A DNA stretch of 42,150 bases from Flavobacteriaceae bacterium bin25 (GCA_002238525.1 MPMN01000021.1:1-42150), one strand, 5' to 3'; positions 26,374 to 35,948 are shown, numbered from the stretch's first letter. A program made the numbers and translations. Notes: generated by a model from the sequence alone, not told the origin.

Positions 26374-27951
26374 ATGAAAAGTAACCGGTATTTTAGGGAT
26401 TTGTATGTATGCGATAACCTCCCTGTATTACGGAGTTTACCCGACAATACAATAGACCTGATCTATCTTGATCCTCCATTTAACTCAAAAAAAGAGTATT
26501 CTGCTCCAACAGCAACAAAAGCTGAAGGTCAAAAATTTGATGATACCTGGAGATGGGATTCATTAAATACGAGGTGGCTAGGAGAAATAGACCGGAAAAA
26601 CGTGGCTCTTTCTCATGTCATTCAGGCCGGAAGGGCAACACAAGGAGATGGAACTGCAGCCTACCTCACCATGATGGGAATACGTTTGATCGAGATGGAA
26701 AGAATACTAAAACCAACAGGATCTATTTATCTTCATTGTGATGATGCAGCAAATTCCTATTTAAAAGCCTGTATGGATGCTGTGTTCGGACATGAAAATT
26801 TCAAGAATGAAATCATATGGCGAAGATTCACAGCCCATAGTGATGCCAAGAGGTTCGGAAGGATAACCGATACGATTCTCTTTTATACGAAAAGTAGTAA
26901 ATATACCTGGAACCCTGAAACGATATCTACGCCACTATCATCAATACAACTTAAGAAGAAGTTCACCCAAAAAGATAGTTCAAGAGGTCTTTACCGAAGT
27001 GGTGATCTCACAGGAAGAGGTGCTTCAAAGGGAGAATCTGGAAAACCCTGGCGAGGGTTTGATCCCACCAAAAACCAGAGACATTGGTCGATTCCACTTA
27101 CTGGGACTTATGCCAAGTGGATTGAGGAAAATATCATTCCCAACTATCGTAAGATAAAGTCCTTACATAAGCGACTAGAAGCTCTATACAATGCCGATAT
27201 GATCATACTTCCAGAAAAAGGAAAAAGAAAATTGCCAGGACTCAAGCGCTATGCAGCATCGGACCTAGGAATAAGGCCTCAGAATTTAATCCTGGATCCC
27301 ATAGGATTTACCAATTTCAATAAAAGAGGAAGAGCAAAAGGAGATGAATATACAGGCTGGGCAACCCAAAAGCCTTTGGAACTAATACGTCCTTTAATTA
27401 AAGTATCCTCCAACCCCGGAGATTTAGTTCTAGACCCATTTTGCGGATGTGCTACAGCATGTGTAGCTGCAGAACTGGAACAACGACAATGGATAGGTAT
27501 TGATCTCTGTGTACAAGCAGAAACGATCACAAAATATAGACTAGATGAGTCTGTCAGTACTGATCTTGAAGCAAGAACTAAAGGAGTGAAAATAAATGTC
27601 ATCAAACAAGAGCCCAAGCCTTATGTACCTACAGAAAAAGGAGGGTTGATTACTCTCCCAGGCACCTATCCTACCCAAGAAAACATCAATAAATTATATG
27701 GAAATCAACGAGGTGATTGTCCCGGTTGTGGAAACCACTATAGAGTTAAGGATATGCATATAGACCTTATCACCTCGAAAAGTAAAGGTGGAGGCGATGA
27801 AATTGAAAATTCGCAGCTCCTCTGCGGTCACTGCAACTCAACAAAAGGAACAAGAACAATGGATAACTTGTGGACGATATTGGTTTCTAAAAATGTCATC
27901 AATTCTGAAGACGCTGAACGATTAAAGAAAAAATGGTCAAGCAAGACCTAA
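26374..27951 (+). CDS. DNA methyltransferase fused to a C-terminal HNH domain
   Basis: The N-terminal two thirds form a beta-class amino-methyltransferase: catalytic motif IV DPPF at residues 33-36 precedes the AdoMet motif I DPFCG at 354-358, followed by WIGIDLC. DPPF suggests N6-adenine or N4-cytosine methylation. After residue 430 comes a zinc-type HNH module: CPGC (449-452), the HNH core around 462-495 and CGHC (484-487) followed by NSTKG. The usual HNH beta hairpin reads DHIxPxSKGG; here it reads H462-I-D-L-I-T-S-K-S-K-G-G, so the residue in the general-base position is Leu465. The nuclease half may therefore be inactive or use H462. The enzyme is a lone gene with no restriction partner nearby, which fits a standalone or phage-derived methylase or an unusual one-protein restriction-modification enzyme. 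The target sequence is unknown. Confidence 0.88.
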   Translation: MKSNRYFRDLYVCDNLPVLRSLPDNTIDLIYLDPPFNSKKEYSAPTATKAEGQKFDDTWRWDSLNTRWLGEIDRKNVALSHVIQAGRATQGDGTAAYLTMMGIRLIEMERILKPTGSIYLHCDDAANSYLKACMDAVFGHENFKNEIIWRRFTAHSDAKRFGRITDTILFYTKSSKYTWNPETISTPLSSIQLKKKFTQKDSSRGLYRSGDLTGRGASKGESGKPWRGFDPTKNQRHWSIPLTGTYAKWIEENIIPNYRKIKSLHKRLEALYNADMIILPEKGKRKLPGLKRYAASDLGIRPQNLILDPIGFTNFNKRGRAKGDEYTGWATQKPLELIRPLIKVSSNPGDLVLDPFCGCATACVAAELEQRQWIGIDLCVQAETITKYRLDESVSTDLEARTKGVKINVIKQEPKPYVPTEKGGLITLPGTYPTQENINKLYGNQRGDCPGCGNHYRVKDMHIDLITSKSKGGGDEIENSQLLCGHCNSTKGTRTMDNLWTILVSKNVINSEDAERLKKKWSSKT

Positions 27952-28074
27952 ATGATTGGGATTATGCCAAAAACACTCGAATCATTTTAATAATATCACA
28001 ACCCATTCTGTAATGTTATTTTTCTAAAAAGTTGCTCAGACCGGGTTTAGTCAAAACCTACGAATACAGACGGC

Positions 28075-28608
28075 TCAATTTGGAGGACTATTTTTTTCTT
28101 TATCAAACCAGGAAGCATAAGTAATATAGTTCTGGGCTATTCTTTTGATTTCTCCATCAAGAAGATCCTGATCAACCATTTTAATCAGTTTAGCTGGTAT
28201 GCCTCCATAGACAGAACCTGGTGGAACGATAGTGTTTCTAGGAAGCACAGCGCCTGCACCAATAATAGAATTGGTCCCAATATGACAATGGTCCATAATA
28301 ATGCTACCCATGCCAATGAGTACTTTTTCTTCAATAGTACACCCATGTACTATTGCATTGTGTCCAATAGATACATCATGACCAATCAATGTATGAGCTG
28401 TTTTATATGTACCATGAATGACTGCACCGTCTTGAATATTTACCCTATGACCTATTCTGATATAATTTACATCACCACGAACCACAGCAGAAAACCACAC
28501 GGAACAATTGTTTCCTAATACAACATCACCAATTAAAGTAGCATTAGGTGCAAAAAAGCAACTATTACCAAAAATAGGGGTGCTCCCTCTAACGGATATT
28601 AGAATCAT
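28075..28608 (-). CDS. Gamma-carbonic-anhydrase family hexapeptide-repeat protein
   Basis: A left-handed beta-helix protein of the gamma-CA / YrdA / PaaY group, cytoplasmic and normally trimeric with zinc at the subunit interface. The hexapeptide repeats run from FFAPNATLIGDVVLG to SIIGAGAVLP; zinc ligands are expected in DGAVIHG and SIGHNAIVHG, both conserved, followed by GGIPAKLIK and a C-terminal helix. I prefer ATG 28608 (MILISVRGSTPIFG), which matches the usual start of the family; ATG 28620 would add four residues and would coincide with the predicted transcription start. Whether it hydrates CO2 or acts on another substrate is open. Confidence 0.9.
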   Translation of the reverse strand: MILISVRGSTPIFGNSCFFAPNATLIGDVVLGNNCSVWFSAVVRGDVNYIRIGHRVNIQDGAVIHGTYKTAHTLIGHDVSIGHNAIVHGCTIEEKVLIGMGSIIMDHCHIGTNSIIGAGAVLPRNTIVPPGSVYGGIPAKLIKMVDQDLLDGEIKRIAQNYITYASWFDKEKNSPPN

Positions 28609-28626
28609 AAAATGTGACAATTAATT

Positions 28627-28634
28627 CAAAGTTA
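28627..28634 (-). promoter_or_regulatory. -7 box of the gamma-CA gene
   Basis: TAACTTTG on the minus strand matches TAnnTTTG and puts the transcription start near 28620, giving a 12-base leader to ATG 28608. The -33 element is poor (TTAGG at the expected distance). Confidence 0.5.
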
Positions 28635-29206
28635 TTATTTATCTACGACCTAATTCCATGAATTTCCCCAAAGTCCCCCTATGTTTGACTCATAGGTATT
28701 TTTGAACTGTTGGGTTCAAATAACTTTGTTGTGGATTGGGATAAAATCTACGGATAATGAGTTAGAGTATTAAACCCCAATCTTGTGCCTAAATTTGATC
28801 TTTGTTCAAAGTTATTGTCCCGGATACACATAGTAGATTTTTTGACTTTTTTTAACTAATCTAACCACAATAGATCTGGACATTCTTACTTAACAACCCC
28901 GAAGAGAAAATGAAGTTAGGTTTTCCATATTACCATACAATGGTAACCTCCTATGGAGTTAGTCGTTCCTAACAATAAAAGACAATTATAGATTTCCAAT
29001 GCGTTCCAACAAAGGACAAGGAATTAACTATCGCAAATAAATAGGCGTCCGTTCCGGGTACAATCAATTATACTTAACTAACCTTGACAGTAGCTAGACG
29101 TTCTATACTTAAATACAATACGTTATACCTAGTCAAACATAGTTAATGATTAATCTAACCAATGAATTTAAAATCGTGGATAAGAATTTCTGCCAGTTTC
29201 AGTTTG

Positions 29207-29239
29207 TTTGAATTGATGGTGATTGAATTTGTAATTTTG
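29207..29239 (+). promoter_or_regulatory. Consensus promoter of the Nfu-type gene
   Basis: TTTG (29207-29210), 21 bases, then TAATTTTG (29232-29239) matches both Bacteroidota elements. The expected start of transcription, near 29246, falls on the start codon at 29245. Confidence 0.65.
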
Positions 29240-29244
29240 CGGTT

Positions 29245-30126
29245 ATGAATAAGTATAAAATCACATCCAAAGTTGAAAAGGATAACCCATGGGCAATTTT
29301 TGTTTCTAACCAATCCATTGGGCCCCCGAAAATGCAAACTTTCGAAAATATAGATTACACGAAAGATGCTCCGCTAGCAGCTCAATTATTTTATCTGCCC
29401 TTCGTAAAAACTGTAAAAATCGGACATAATGAAATTCATGTCGAACGATTTGATATTCTAGAATGGGATGAAGTAGATTCAGAAGTGGCACAACAGATTC
29501 AAGATTATCTAAATGATGGAGGGATGGTATTTAAAAATGCGGTAAAATCTAAGGATCCAGTTAGTGTTTATGCAGAAAGTACACCAAACCCAAAGGCAAT
29601 GAAATTTGTAGCCAATATACCTTTGGTGGAACAGATGCTTGAATTCAAATCAGCAGAACAGACCACAAATGTACCATTGGCAGAAAAGTTATTTGAATTC
29701 GACTTCGTCCAAGAGGTTTTCTTTGATTCAAACTACATATCTGTTCATGCCAACATAGACTGGAATCTTCATTTTATTGAGGTAAGAGAATTTATTAAAG
29801 ACTACCTTGATTCTGGAAACCCTGTCGTCACAGGACCTATCAATCCCCAACAAATTGTATCCCTGAGACACCAAACCCAACTAACCGAAATTGAAAAAGA
29901 AATTGTAGATATTCTTGACAACTATGTCCGTCCAGCAGTAGCCGCCGATGGAGGTAATATAGCTTTTGATACATACAACAAAAAAAATAAAACGCTCAGT
30001 TTAATACTACAAGGTGCTTGTAGTGGTTGTCCCTCTTCTACCTATACTCTGAAAATGGGAATTGAAAATATGATGAAACAGATGTTGCCTGGAAAAGTCA
30101 AAGAGGTAGTAGCCATCAATGGTTAA
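29245..30126 (+). CDS. Nfu-type Fe-S cluster carrier with two Nfu_N domains
   Basis: Nfu proteins carry assembled Fe-S clusters to target enzymes in the cytoplasm. Two N-terminal Nfu_N-type domains can be seen: residues about 32-95 (FENIDYTKDAPLAAQLFYLPFVKTVKIG) and 108-195 (AESTPNPKAMKFVANIPL with PLAEKLFEFDFVQEVFF). The C-terminal NifU domain has VDILDNYVRPAVAADGGNI and the cluster-binding CSGC in LQGACSGCPSSTYTLKMGIE. Length 293 fits the Bacteroidota version with doubled N-domain. It is monocistronic and converges with tsaB across 8 bases. The ATG lies at the predicted transcription start, suggesting a leaderless or near-leaderless mRNA. Confidence 0.93.
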   Translation: MNKYKITSKVEKDNPWAIFVSNQSIGPPKMQTFENIDYTKDAPLAAQLFYLPFVKTVKIGHNEIHVERFDILEWDEVDSEVAQQIQDYLNDGGMVFKNAVKSKDPVSVYAESTPNPKAMKFVANIPLVEQMLEFKSAEQTTNVPLAEKLFEFDFVQEVFFDSNYISVHANIDWNLHFIEVREFIKDYLDSGNPVVTGPINPQQIVSLRHQTQLTEIEKEIVDILDNYVRPAVAADGGNIAFDTYNKKNKTLSLILQGACSGCPSSTYTLKMGIENMMKQMLPGKVKEVVAING

Positions 30127-30134
30127 TCAGATAT

Positions 30135-30806
30135 CTAAAGTCTGGGTTTAGTGGGAATGAATTCACTCAGATATAAAGGCTCAAAATCATTGATGTCCTC
30201 GAATTCTTTAGCATTGTATTTCTTCCAAGCCAATTCGACCATGTCTATGGAACTTGGACAGCGATTTTCTGGGTGAAAACTAGCTTCCAAATCAGGTAAA
30301 AAATGCTTCAATTTTTCCTGTCCATTTCCCACCACAAAAAGTTTTTTTTCTCCAGTTATTTTATGAAAACTCGGTTTGTCCAAGTGTTCTATCCAAGTAT
30401 TACCAACAACTTGATGTTTGTGATCCAACAAAAGAGCATAAACCTTTGACCCCCGAGCATCCAATAAAGACAAAACTATTTCATCAGGCTTGAGAAAAAC
30501 CTTTTGAGTCATTATCTGGAGGGTATTGATTCCAATAAGAGGTATGCCAAGAGCATAACAGATACCCTTTGCTGCTGAAACTCCAATCCTAAGACCTGTG
30601 AAAGATCCTGGTCCTTTACTTATAGCGATAGCTTTTAAGGACTTGGGATGCACTTTAGTATGATCTAGAACCTCATTGATAAAAGGGTGTAATTTTTCGC
30701 TATGACAATAGGATTCAGAATACTCTTCTCTGAAGTAGATCAATACTCCCGTTTCAGCTAAGGACACTGAACAATTTTTTGTGGCTGAGTCAATATGTAG
30801 GATCAA
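30135..30806 (-). CDS. tsaB: tRNA t6A37 biosynthesis protein TsaB
   Basis: TsaB is the ASKHA-fold partner of TsaD in the complex that makes N6-threonylcarbamoyladenosine at position 37 of ANN-decoding tRNAs. The N-terminus MILHIDSATKNCSVSLAE is the phosphate-1-like motif, and KAIAISKGPGSFTGLRIGVSAAKGICYALGIPLIGINTL is the family signature. Length 223 is normal. It is the last gene of the minus-strand export operon, 17 bases after the TolC-like gene; the functions look unrelated. Confidence 0.95.
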   Translation of the reverse strand: MILHIDSATKNCSVSLAETGVLIYFREEYSESYCHSEKLHPFINEVLDHTKVHPKSLKAIAISKGPGSFTGLRIGVSAAKGICYALGIPLIGINTLQIMTQKVFLKPDEIVLSLLDARGSKVYALLLDHKHQVVGNTWIEHLDKPSFHKITGEKKLFVVGNGQEKLKHFLPDLEASFHPENRCPSSIDMVELAWKKYNAKEFEDINDFEPLYLSEFIPTKPRL

Positions 30807-30823
30807 ACCAAGAAGAAAATAAT

Positions 30824-32272
30824 CTAAGGATTATCTACAATGATATCATCAATATTCAAGGGTAGTCCAAAATAAAGTTCGAGGACCTTAAGTTTAAAAA
30901 TATAGTCGTACTTAGATCTAATCACATCCGAAGTAGCAATTTCATATCGCTGTTGTGCCTGAACCAACTCAAAGGCATTCATGACACCTGCTTGGTATCT
31001 ATTTTGGGCTACTTGGTAGGCATTTTCTCTAAAAGCCTCTGTTTTTAGACTAGCTTCATAAAGCCGATAAGCTCCAAGAGCAGAATTATAAGATTCATTT
31101 ATAGTAGTCTCAAAATTTAATCTGTCTTGCTGGTATTGTTCTTCAGCCTTTTGAAGGTTTATCAGATTACGTTTGATATTAGAACGAGCTGTTTTGCCAT
31201 TCAAAATCGGTACCGACAGCCTCAAACCAAAATTGTGACCATCATTTAAACCCCACTGCTCAAAAAAAGGTTTTGGGCCGGCAACTCCAGTCTCATTGAC
31301 TCTGGTCACAACAGCTTGACCAGTTTCTTTGACTATACCTATTGGCTGTTCCACTTGGGATGGCAAACTGACTCGGCGGTCACTATATGAAATTCTGGAA
31401 TTATAACCATAAAAGGCACCGAGGGTTGGTAATAAAGAGGTTTTACTGATAGCTAATTCTGAGGCTGCTAAGTCCACATTTGATTTCGATATTTTTATCG
31501 TTGCACGCGTATCAACAGCTTTTTCAAATATTTCTTTGGGATTCTGCTCAAGGATTATAGAAAAGGGAACATTAAACTGCTCATCACCAATATCAAAATT
31601 TTCGTAATCAGTAATCAATAATAATTGGGCAAGTGAAATTTTAGACAACCTCAAGTTATTTTCAGCCACGATTGTTGATTGTTCCTGAGAGGCAATATTG
31701 GCTTCAAGTTCGTACACTTCACTAGCCACAACTACACCGGCTTCTATAAGTGCTCTAGTACGATCAAGTTCTTTTTTTGATAACTCAACTTGAATTTGAT
31801 TTACCTGATAAAGTTCTTTGTTGAGCATTACCTGCAAGTATGCATTAGCTACTAGAATACTGATGTTGTCTTTTATTTCTTCAAGATTGAGTTCTTTTGA
31901 TAGAATATTTAGATTGCTTCGATAAAGCTCAAGAAATTTTCTTCCTCCATTGTAAATATCGTTGCTCATGGAAACACCAGCAGAAGAAAATTGAGTAGTA
32001 ATATTTTCCAAAATACCTGTTGTGATATTTTGATTTAGTCCAATATTCCATGAGTGGTTTAACTGTGCATTTATATTTGGGAAAAAACTTGATTTTGCCA
32101 GTGTATTGGATACATATGCATTGTCTAAATCCAAAAGAGCTTGCTTGATGGCAATACTATTTTCATTAGCCAAAGCCAAACATTCCAACAAGTTAAATTG
32201 TGTTTTCTGACTATATAGGTTAACTGTACTAATCAGTAAAATTCCAAGTATGAGGATTCTTTTGATAATCAT
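30824..32272 (-). CDS. TolC-family outer membrane efflux protein
   Basis: This protein would form the outer membrane exit duct of the exporter encoded upstream. It has a signal peptide (ending STVNLYSQ), the TolC start pattern FNLLECLALANENSIAIKQALLDLDNA, and two OEP repeats with long helices (LDRTRALIEAGVVVASEVYELEANIASQEQ; VAQNRYQAGVMNAFELVQAQQRYEIATSDVIRSKYDY). Length 482 is usual. It follows the membrane fusion gene by 20 bases in a five-component operon. Confidence 0.94.
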   Translation of the reverse strand: MIIKRILILGILLISTVNLYSQKTQFNLLECLALANENSIAIKQALLDLDNAYVSNTLAKSSFFPNINAQLNHSWNIGLNQNITTGILENITTQFSSAGVSMSNDIYNGGRKFLELYRSNLNILSKELNLEEIKDNISILVANAYLQVMLNKELYQVNQIQVELSKKELDRTRALIEAGVVVASEVYELEANIASQEQSTIVAENNLRLSKISLAQLLLITDYENFDIGDEQFNVPFSIILEQNPKEIFEKAVDTRATIKISKSNVDLAASELAISKTSLLPTLGAFYGYNSRISYSDRRVSLPSQVEQPIGIVKETGQAVVTRVNETGVAGPKPFFEQWGLNDGHNFGLRLSVPILNGKTARSNIKRNLINLQKAEEQYQQDRLNFETTINESYNSALGAYRLYEASLKTEAFRENAYQVAQNRYQAGVMNAFELVQAQQRYEIATSDVIRSKYDYIFKLKVLELYFGLPLNIDDIIVDNP

Positions 32273-32292
32273 GAATTATAAAATGCGATGGT

Positions 32293-33420
32293 TCAGTTAG
32301 ACTCTTGATCTTCTTGATCTCCGATTTTACTCGTTTCAGTCTTGTTCCAAATCTTTATATCGTCTTCAATCTCAATCCCCTCCAAAATTTCAACCATTAA
32401 ACCATCAGATATACCTAATTCGACATCTTGCCTTTCGAATTTTTGATCTCCAACTTGAATTTCAACATAAGGTTGTTCGGTTTCTCTATCAAAGAGCAAT
32501 AAGGCTTCAGAAATAGCCAATATACTATCTTTTCGTTCTAGAATTAATGAGGCATTTGCACTATAACCAGCACGAACAAAAAGACTGTCATTTAAAAACA
32601 CATCCCCCTCAATTTTAAACTGAACGGCTCCTTGCTCCTCAGTACCCTTTGGTGCGATAAATTTGAGTATTGCATCAAATGAGTGGTCTTCTATAGCACC
32701 TAAACTGACGGAGAGATCCATACCCACTTCTAGCTTTCCGACTTCTGATTCGTCTACTTGACCCTCAAAAATCATTTTATTCAAATCAGCAATAGTTGCA
32801 ATTGTAGTTCCATCGTTGAAAGTATTGCTTTCAATGACTTGGTCTCCTTCTTTAATGGGAATTTCAAGAACAGTTCCGGTAATGGTAGACCTTATATTGG
32901 TATTTGCTGACTGGTAGCCCCCAGCAGTTCCAAGCTGAATAATTCGTAAATCACTAGATGCATTGTTCAAGTCATTTTGAGCCCTTTGAAAATTTAATTC
33001 AGAATTTTCAAATTCTTGGCGTGAAATAATCTCCTTTTCAAATAGGTCTTTGTTTCTATTGAAATCAATTTCGGCATTGCGCAATACAATACGAGCATTA
33101 TTGACACGACCTCGGGCAGAATTCAAACTTTGTTCGTTTGGCACGACCTTTACCCTGGCCAATAGCTGTCCAGATTCTACCAAATCGCCCTCTTCAACAA
33201 AGAGTTCGTCAATAATTCCAGAAATCTGGGGTTTGATTTCAACCTCGTCTTGAGGAATTACTTTTCCAGTTACTACTGTTTTTGTTTCAATAGAGGTAAT
33301 TTCTGGATTATCTGTTTCATAGACAATCGAGGACTTACTGTTGGTCTTGACAAAATATGCCACTGCTAGCATGACCAAAACGACTAGCACACCTAGTCCG
33401 ATTTTATAAATTAATTTCAT
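32293..33420 (-). CDS. MacA/HlyD-type periplasmic adaptor (membrane fusion protein)
   Basis: The adaptor bridges the inner membrane permease and the TolC duct. A single N-terminal membrane anchor (about residues 5-24, IGLGVLVVLVMLAVAYFV) precedes a split lipoyl domain (VIPQDEVEIKPQISGIIDELFVEEGDLVESGQLLARV and STITGTVLEIPIKEGDQV) around a helical hairpin (about 82-155), then beta-barrel and membrane-proximal domains. The C-terminus is acidic. At 375 residues it fits the MacA group. Its neighbours are a TolC gene and two MacB-type permeases. Confidence 0.94.
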   Translation of the reverse strand: MKLIYKIGLGVLVVLVMLAVAYFVKTNSKSSIVYETDNPEITSIETKTVVTGKVIPQDEVEIKPQISGIIDELFVEEGDLVESGQLLARVKVVPNEQSLNSARGRVNNARIVLRNAEIDFNRNKDLFEKEIISRQEFENSELNFQRAQNDLNNASSDLRIIQLGTAGGYQSANTNIRSTITGTVLEIPIKEGDQVIESNTFNDGTTIATIADLNKMIFEGQVDESEVGKLEVGMDLSVSLGAIEDHSFDAILKFIAPKGTEEQGAVQFKIEGDVFLNDSLFVRAGYSANASLILERKDSILAISEALLLFDRETEQPYVEIQVGDQKFERQDVELGISDGLMVEILEGIEIEDDIKIWNKTETSKIGDQEDQESN

Positions 33421-33448
33421 TGTGAAACTATATGTATATGATTTGTTT

Positions 33449-34726
33449 TCATTCTTCTCTTAGGGCATCAATGGGACGGATGCTTACGGCTCTCTGTGCC
33501 GGTATTAACCCAATCAAGGTGCTTAGTAACACCATTAAAACGACAACGCCTCCAAGATATATCAAGGGTACAGTCGGATTGGTGTATGGAAAATTTTCCA
33601 TATTTTGTGTTGCTAAATTCACGACAAATAGAAGACCCGCACCAAGTACAATACCTATAATACCCGCAAGGAGAGTTAGAAAGACATTTTCAATTACTAC
33701 TTGAACCTTAACCTCACCTGGAGTGGCACCGATGGCTCTTCTGATACCGATTTCTTTTGTTCTCTCTTTGACTGAAATCAAGGAGATGTTTCCGATTCCA
33801 ATCACCCCAGCTATCAAGGTAGCTATACCAACGATAAGTGAAATAAAAGTCATTCCACGGGCAAATCCCATGATTCGATTAAACTGTTCACCAAGGTTAA
33901 AGGACCCAAAAGCTCTGTTGTCCTGTGGTGAAACCCTATGTCTTCGTCTTAGGGCAGTTAATATCTCTTCTTCTACCTTTATAACGTCCACATCATCATA
34001 TGCAGCTATAGAAAACCATCCAACGGTATCTCCAGTGTTGTAAATTTTTCGAAAAGTTTGAAAGGGAATAAAAATATCTCCATCTTCTTCGAAGCCACCA
34101 CCAGGCACATATTTATGCACTCCTATCACCTGAAAATAGATATTATCAATTTGAATGTATTCACCTACGGGCTCTTCACCTTTTTCAAATAATTCTTCGA
34201 CAGTCCGCTCACCAATAACGGCAACCTTTCTTGCATATTTATTGTCCTCGTTGTTGATGAATCGGCCATTTTCATAGATTCTTTTGGTGGCTATTTTTGT
34301 GAATTCAGGATAATCACCATAGACATTGTAGTTATTTGACTGGTTTTTTCGTTTCACACGTCCGGCAGACCCGCCAAAGGCACCTCTTGTATGCCTGGGT
34401 GCAATAAATTCAATTTCTGGCACTTGCTTTCTTAGAAATTCAACATCAGAAATTTTCAGATCAATCGGCCTCCCTATCTTAAAACCTTCATATGGGATGC
34501 TTGTCCTTTGTGCCCAAACAAACATCGAATTCATGGCGATGTCCTGAAAAATACTTTCAAAACCATTATCTAGCCCCTTTGCGGACCCGGAAAGGGCGAT
34601 GTAAATAAATACTCCCCAGAGGACTCCAATAATAGTAATGACTGTTCTAGTCTTATTGTTTCCAATAGAACCAAATATTTCTTGCCAGGTATCTCGGTCG
34701 AAAATTACTCTCAGGCTACTCATCAC
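33449..34726 (-). CDS. MacB-type ABC transporter permease (second paralogue)
   Basis: MacB-like permeases are mechanotransmission ABC proteins that drive periplasmic substrates through the TolC duct and do not carry substrates across the inner membrane. This 425-residue copy has one N-terminal membrane helix after NKTRTVITIIGVLWGVFIYIALSG, a large periplasmic domain (about residues 60-290) and three C-terminal helices with the FtsX motif ISVKERTKEIGIRRAIGATPGEV. It has no fused ATPase. Its start overlaps the end of the upstream permease gene by 11 bases. The two permeases are paralogues, so the transporter is probably a heterodimer. Confidence 0.94.
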   Translation of the reverse strand: MMSSLRVIFDRDTWQEIFGSIGNNKTRTVITIIGVLWGVFIYIALSGSAKGLDNGFESIFQDIAMNSMFVWAQRTSIPYEGFKIGRPIDLKISDVEFLRKQVPEIEFIAPRHTRGAFGGSAGRVKRKNQSNNYNVYGDYPEFTKIATKRIYENGRFINNEDNKYARKVAVIGERTVEELFEKGEEPVGEYIQIDNIYFQVIGVHKYVPGGGFEEDGDIFIPFQTFRKIYNTGDTVGWFSIAAYDDVDVIKVEEEILTALRRRHRVSPQDNRAFGSFNLGEQFNRIMGFARGMTFISLIVGIATLIAGVIGIGNISLISVKERTKEIGIRRAIGATPGEVKVQVVIENVFLTLLAGIIGIVLGAGLLFVVNLATQNMENFPYTNPTVPLIYLGGVVVLMVLLSTLIGLIPAQRAVSIRPIDALREE

Positions 34727-35945
34727 GCAGGGCTACAATGGGTTTAATTGATGCTGCTCTTTTGGCCGGGATGTATCCGGCAATTCCTCCACAGATAATC
34801 AATACAACAGTAGCAAAAATGGCTGTGTTTAGATTGATATAAGGGTTTTTCACAAAATACTGTTCTAGGCTATCTCCAAATCCTGAAAGGGTCAAAATAC
34901 CAAGGAAAAGTCCTACATAACCAGAAAATGTGGTGATCAAAATGGATTCCTGAAGCACCATATTGATTACACTTCTTGGAGATGCTCCTAGGGCTTTACG
35001 TATTCCTAATTCTTTTGTACGTTCTTTCACAACGAAAACCATAATATTGGAAATACCGATTATGCCAGCAATTAGAGTACCGATACCAACAATACTTACG
35101 ATAGTTTGGAGAACACCTGCAAATTGTTGGGTTTGTTTAAGTTCATCGGCTAAATTCGACAAGTAGACTCCTCTCGGATCTTTTGGTGAAATGGCCTTTT
35201 TTTCTTTCAGAAATTTTCGCAGCTCATTTTCAAATATCAGAGATCCCGCATGCCCAAGATTTTTCTTGAATGTCACTGCGAAGGTGCTGATTTCATCGGT
35301 GTTCTTATTGATTAACTGTTCGGTAGTATAGGGGGTATAAATTATCCGTTCTATACGATCTCCACCACTATCTTGAAAAACGCCAATTACTTTATATGCT
35401 ATACCATTTAAATCAATATAGTTGCCTACTGCATCTTGTTTTTCAAATAAATCCAGTGCCACAAGTCTTCCAATGACCGCATATTTTTTTCGATCATTCA
35501 AATCTTGTTCATTGAGGTATCTACCATACATTATGACGGTTTTCTCAATATATTGATGATCAGGACCAACGCTCAATTTTCTGTAATTGTCGCTTTCATT
35601 TTGATAAGTAGCAGTTACCCGAGAAAATATTCTTGGAGAAATGTATTCAAGGTAATAACTGAAATTATTTTTGATATCGGCAATATCTGAATTGTCAAAT
35701 TCTATTACTCGGCCTGATTTGAATCCCTTGTATGGAATTGAAGTTCGTCCTGGATAGACAAAGATGACATTTTCTGCATCATCTAAGAAAAATTCTTGAA
35801 ATGTATTTTTCAGTCCGTTACCTAGACCAAAGAGGATAATAAAGATGTAGATTCCCAGCGCCACAGTAAACCCTGATAATACTGTTCTTAGTTTATTCTT
35901 ACGAATTGTCTCAAAGATTTCTATCCAGCGATCTCTGTCGAACAT
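34716..35945 (-). CDS. MacB-type ABC transporter permease (first paralogue)
   Basis: This is the first of the two adjacent permeases, 409 residues. It has the same layout: NKLRTVLSGFTVALGIYIFIILFG as first helix, a MacB periplasmic core, and an FtsX domain with FVVKERTKELGIRKALGASPRSV and AGYIPAKRAASIKPIVAL. Sequence similarity to its neighbour is clear but moderate. It begins 3 bases after the ATPase gene. The substrate, perhaps a lipid, peptide or antibiotic, cannot be deduced. Confidence 0.94.
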   Translation of the reverse strand: MFDRDRWIEIFETIRKNKLRTVLSGFTVALGIYIFIILFGLGNGLKNTFQEFFLDDAENVIFVYPGRTSIPYKGFKSGRVIEFDNSDIADIKNNFSYYLEYISPRIFSRVTATYQNESDNYRKLSVGPDHQYIEKTVIMYGRYLNEQDLNDRKKYAVIGRLVALDLFEKQDAVGNYIDLNGIAYKVIGVFQDSGGDRIERIIYTPYTTEQLINKNTDEISTFAVTFKKNLGHAGSLIFENELRKFLKEKKAISPKDPRGVYLSNLADELKQTQQFAGVLQTIVSIVGIGTLIAGIIGISNIMVFVVKERTKELGIRKALGASPRSVINMVLQESILITTFSGYVGLFLGILTLSGFGDSLEQYFVKNPYINLNTAIFATVVLIICGGIAGYIPAKRAASIKPIVALRDE

Positions 35946-35948
35946 GGC

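Larger units (their letters stand above)
28621..29244. other. 624-base intergenic region rich in promoter-like boxes
   Basis: No gene found. The ten-base word CAAAGTTATT, which contains a reversed -7 box, occurs at 28627-28636 (+) and 28807-28816 (+), and in the opposite orientation at 28719-28728. The middle one is inside a copy of the dispersed motif shared with 180-204 and 41881-41905. A perfect hairpin TTACCAT-ACA-ATGGTAA lies at 28930-28946. The word AATCTAACCA occurs at about 28857 and 29153. Small RNAs or decayed mobile DNA are possible, but I see no terminator that would define a transcript. Confidence 0.45.
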
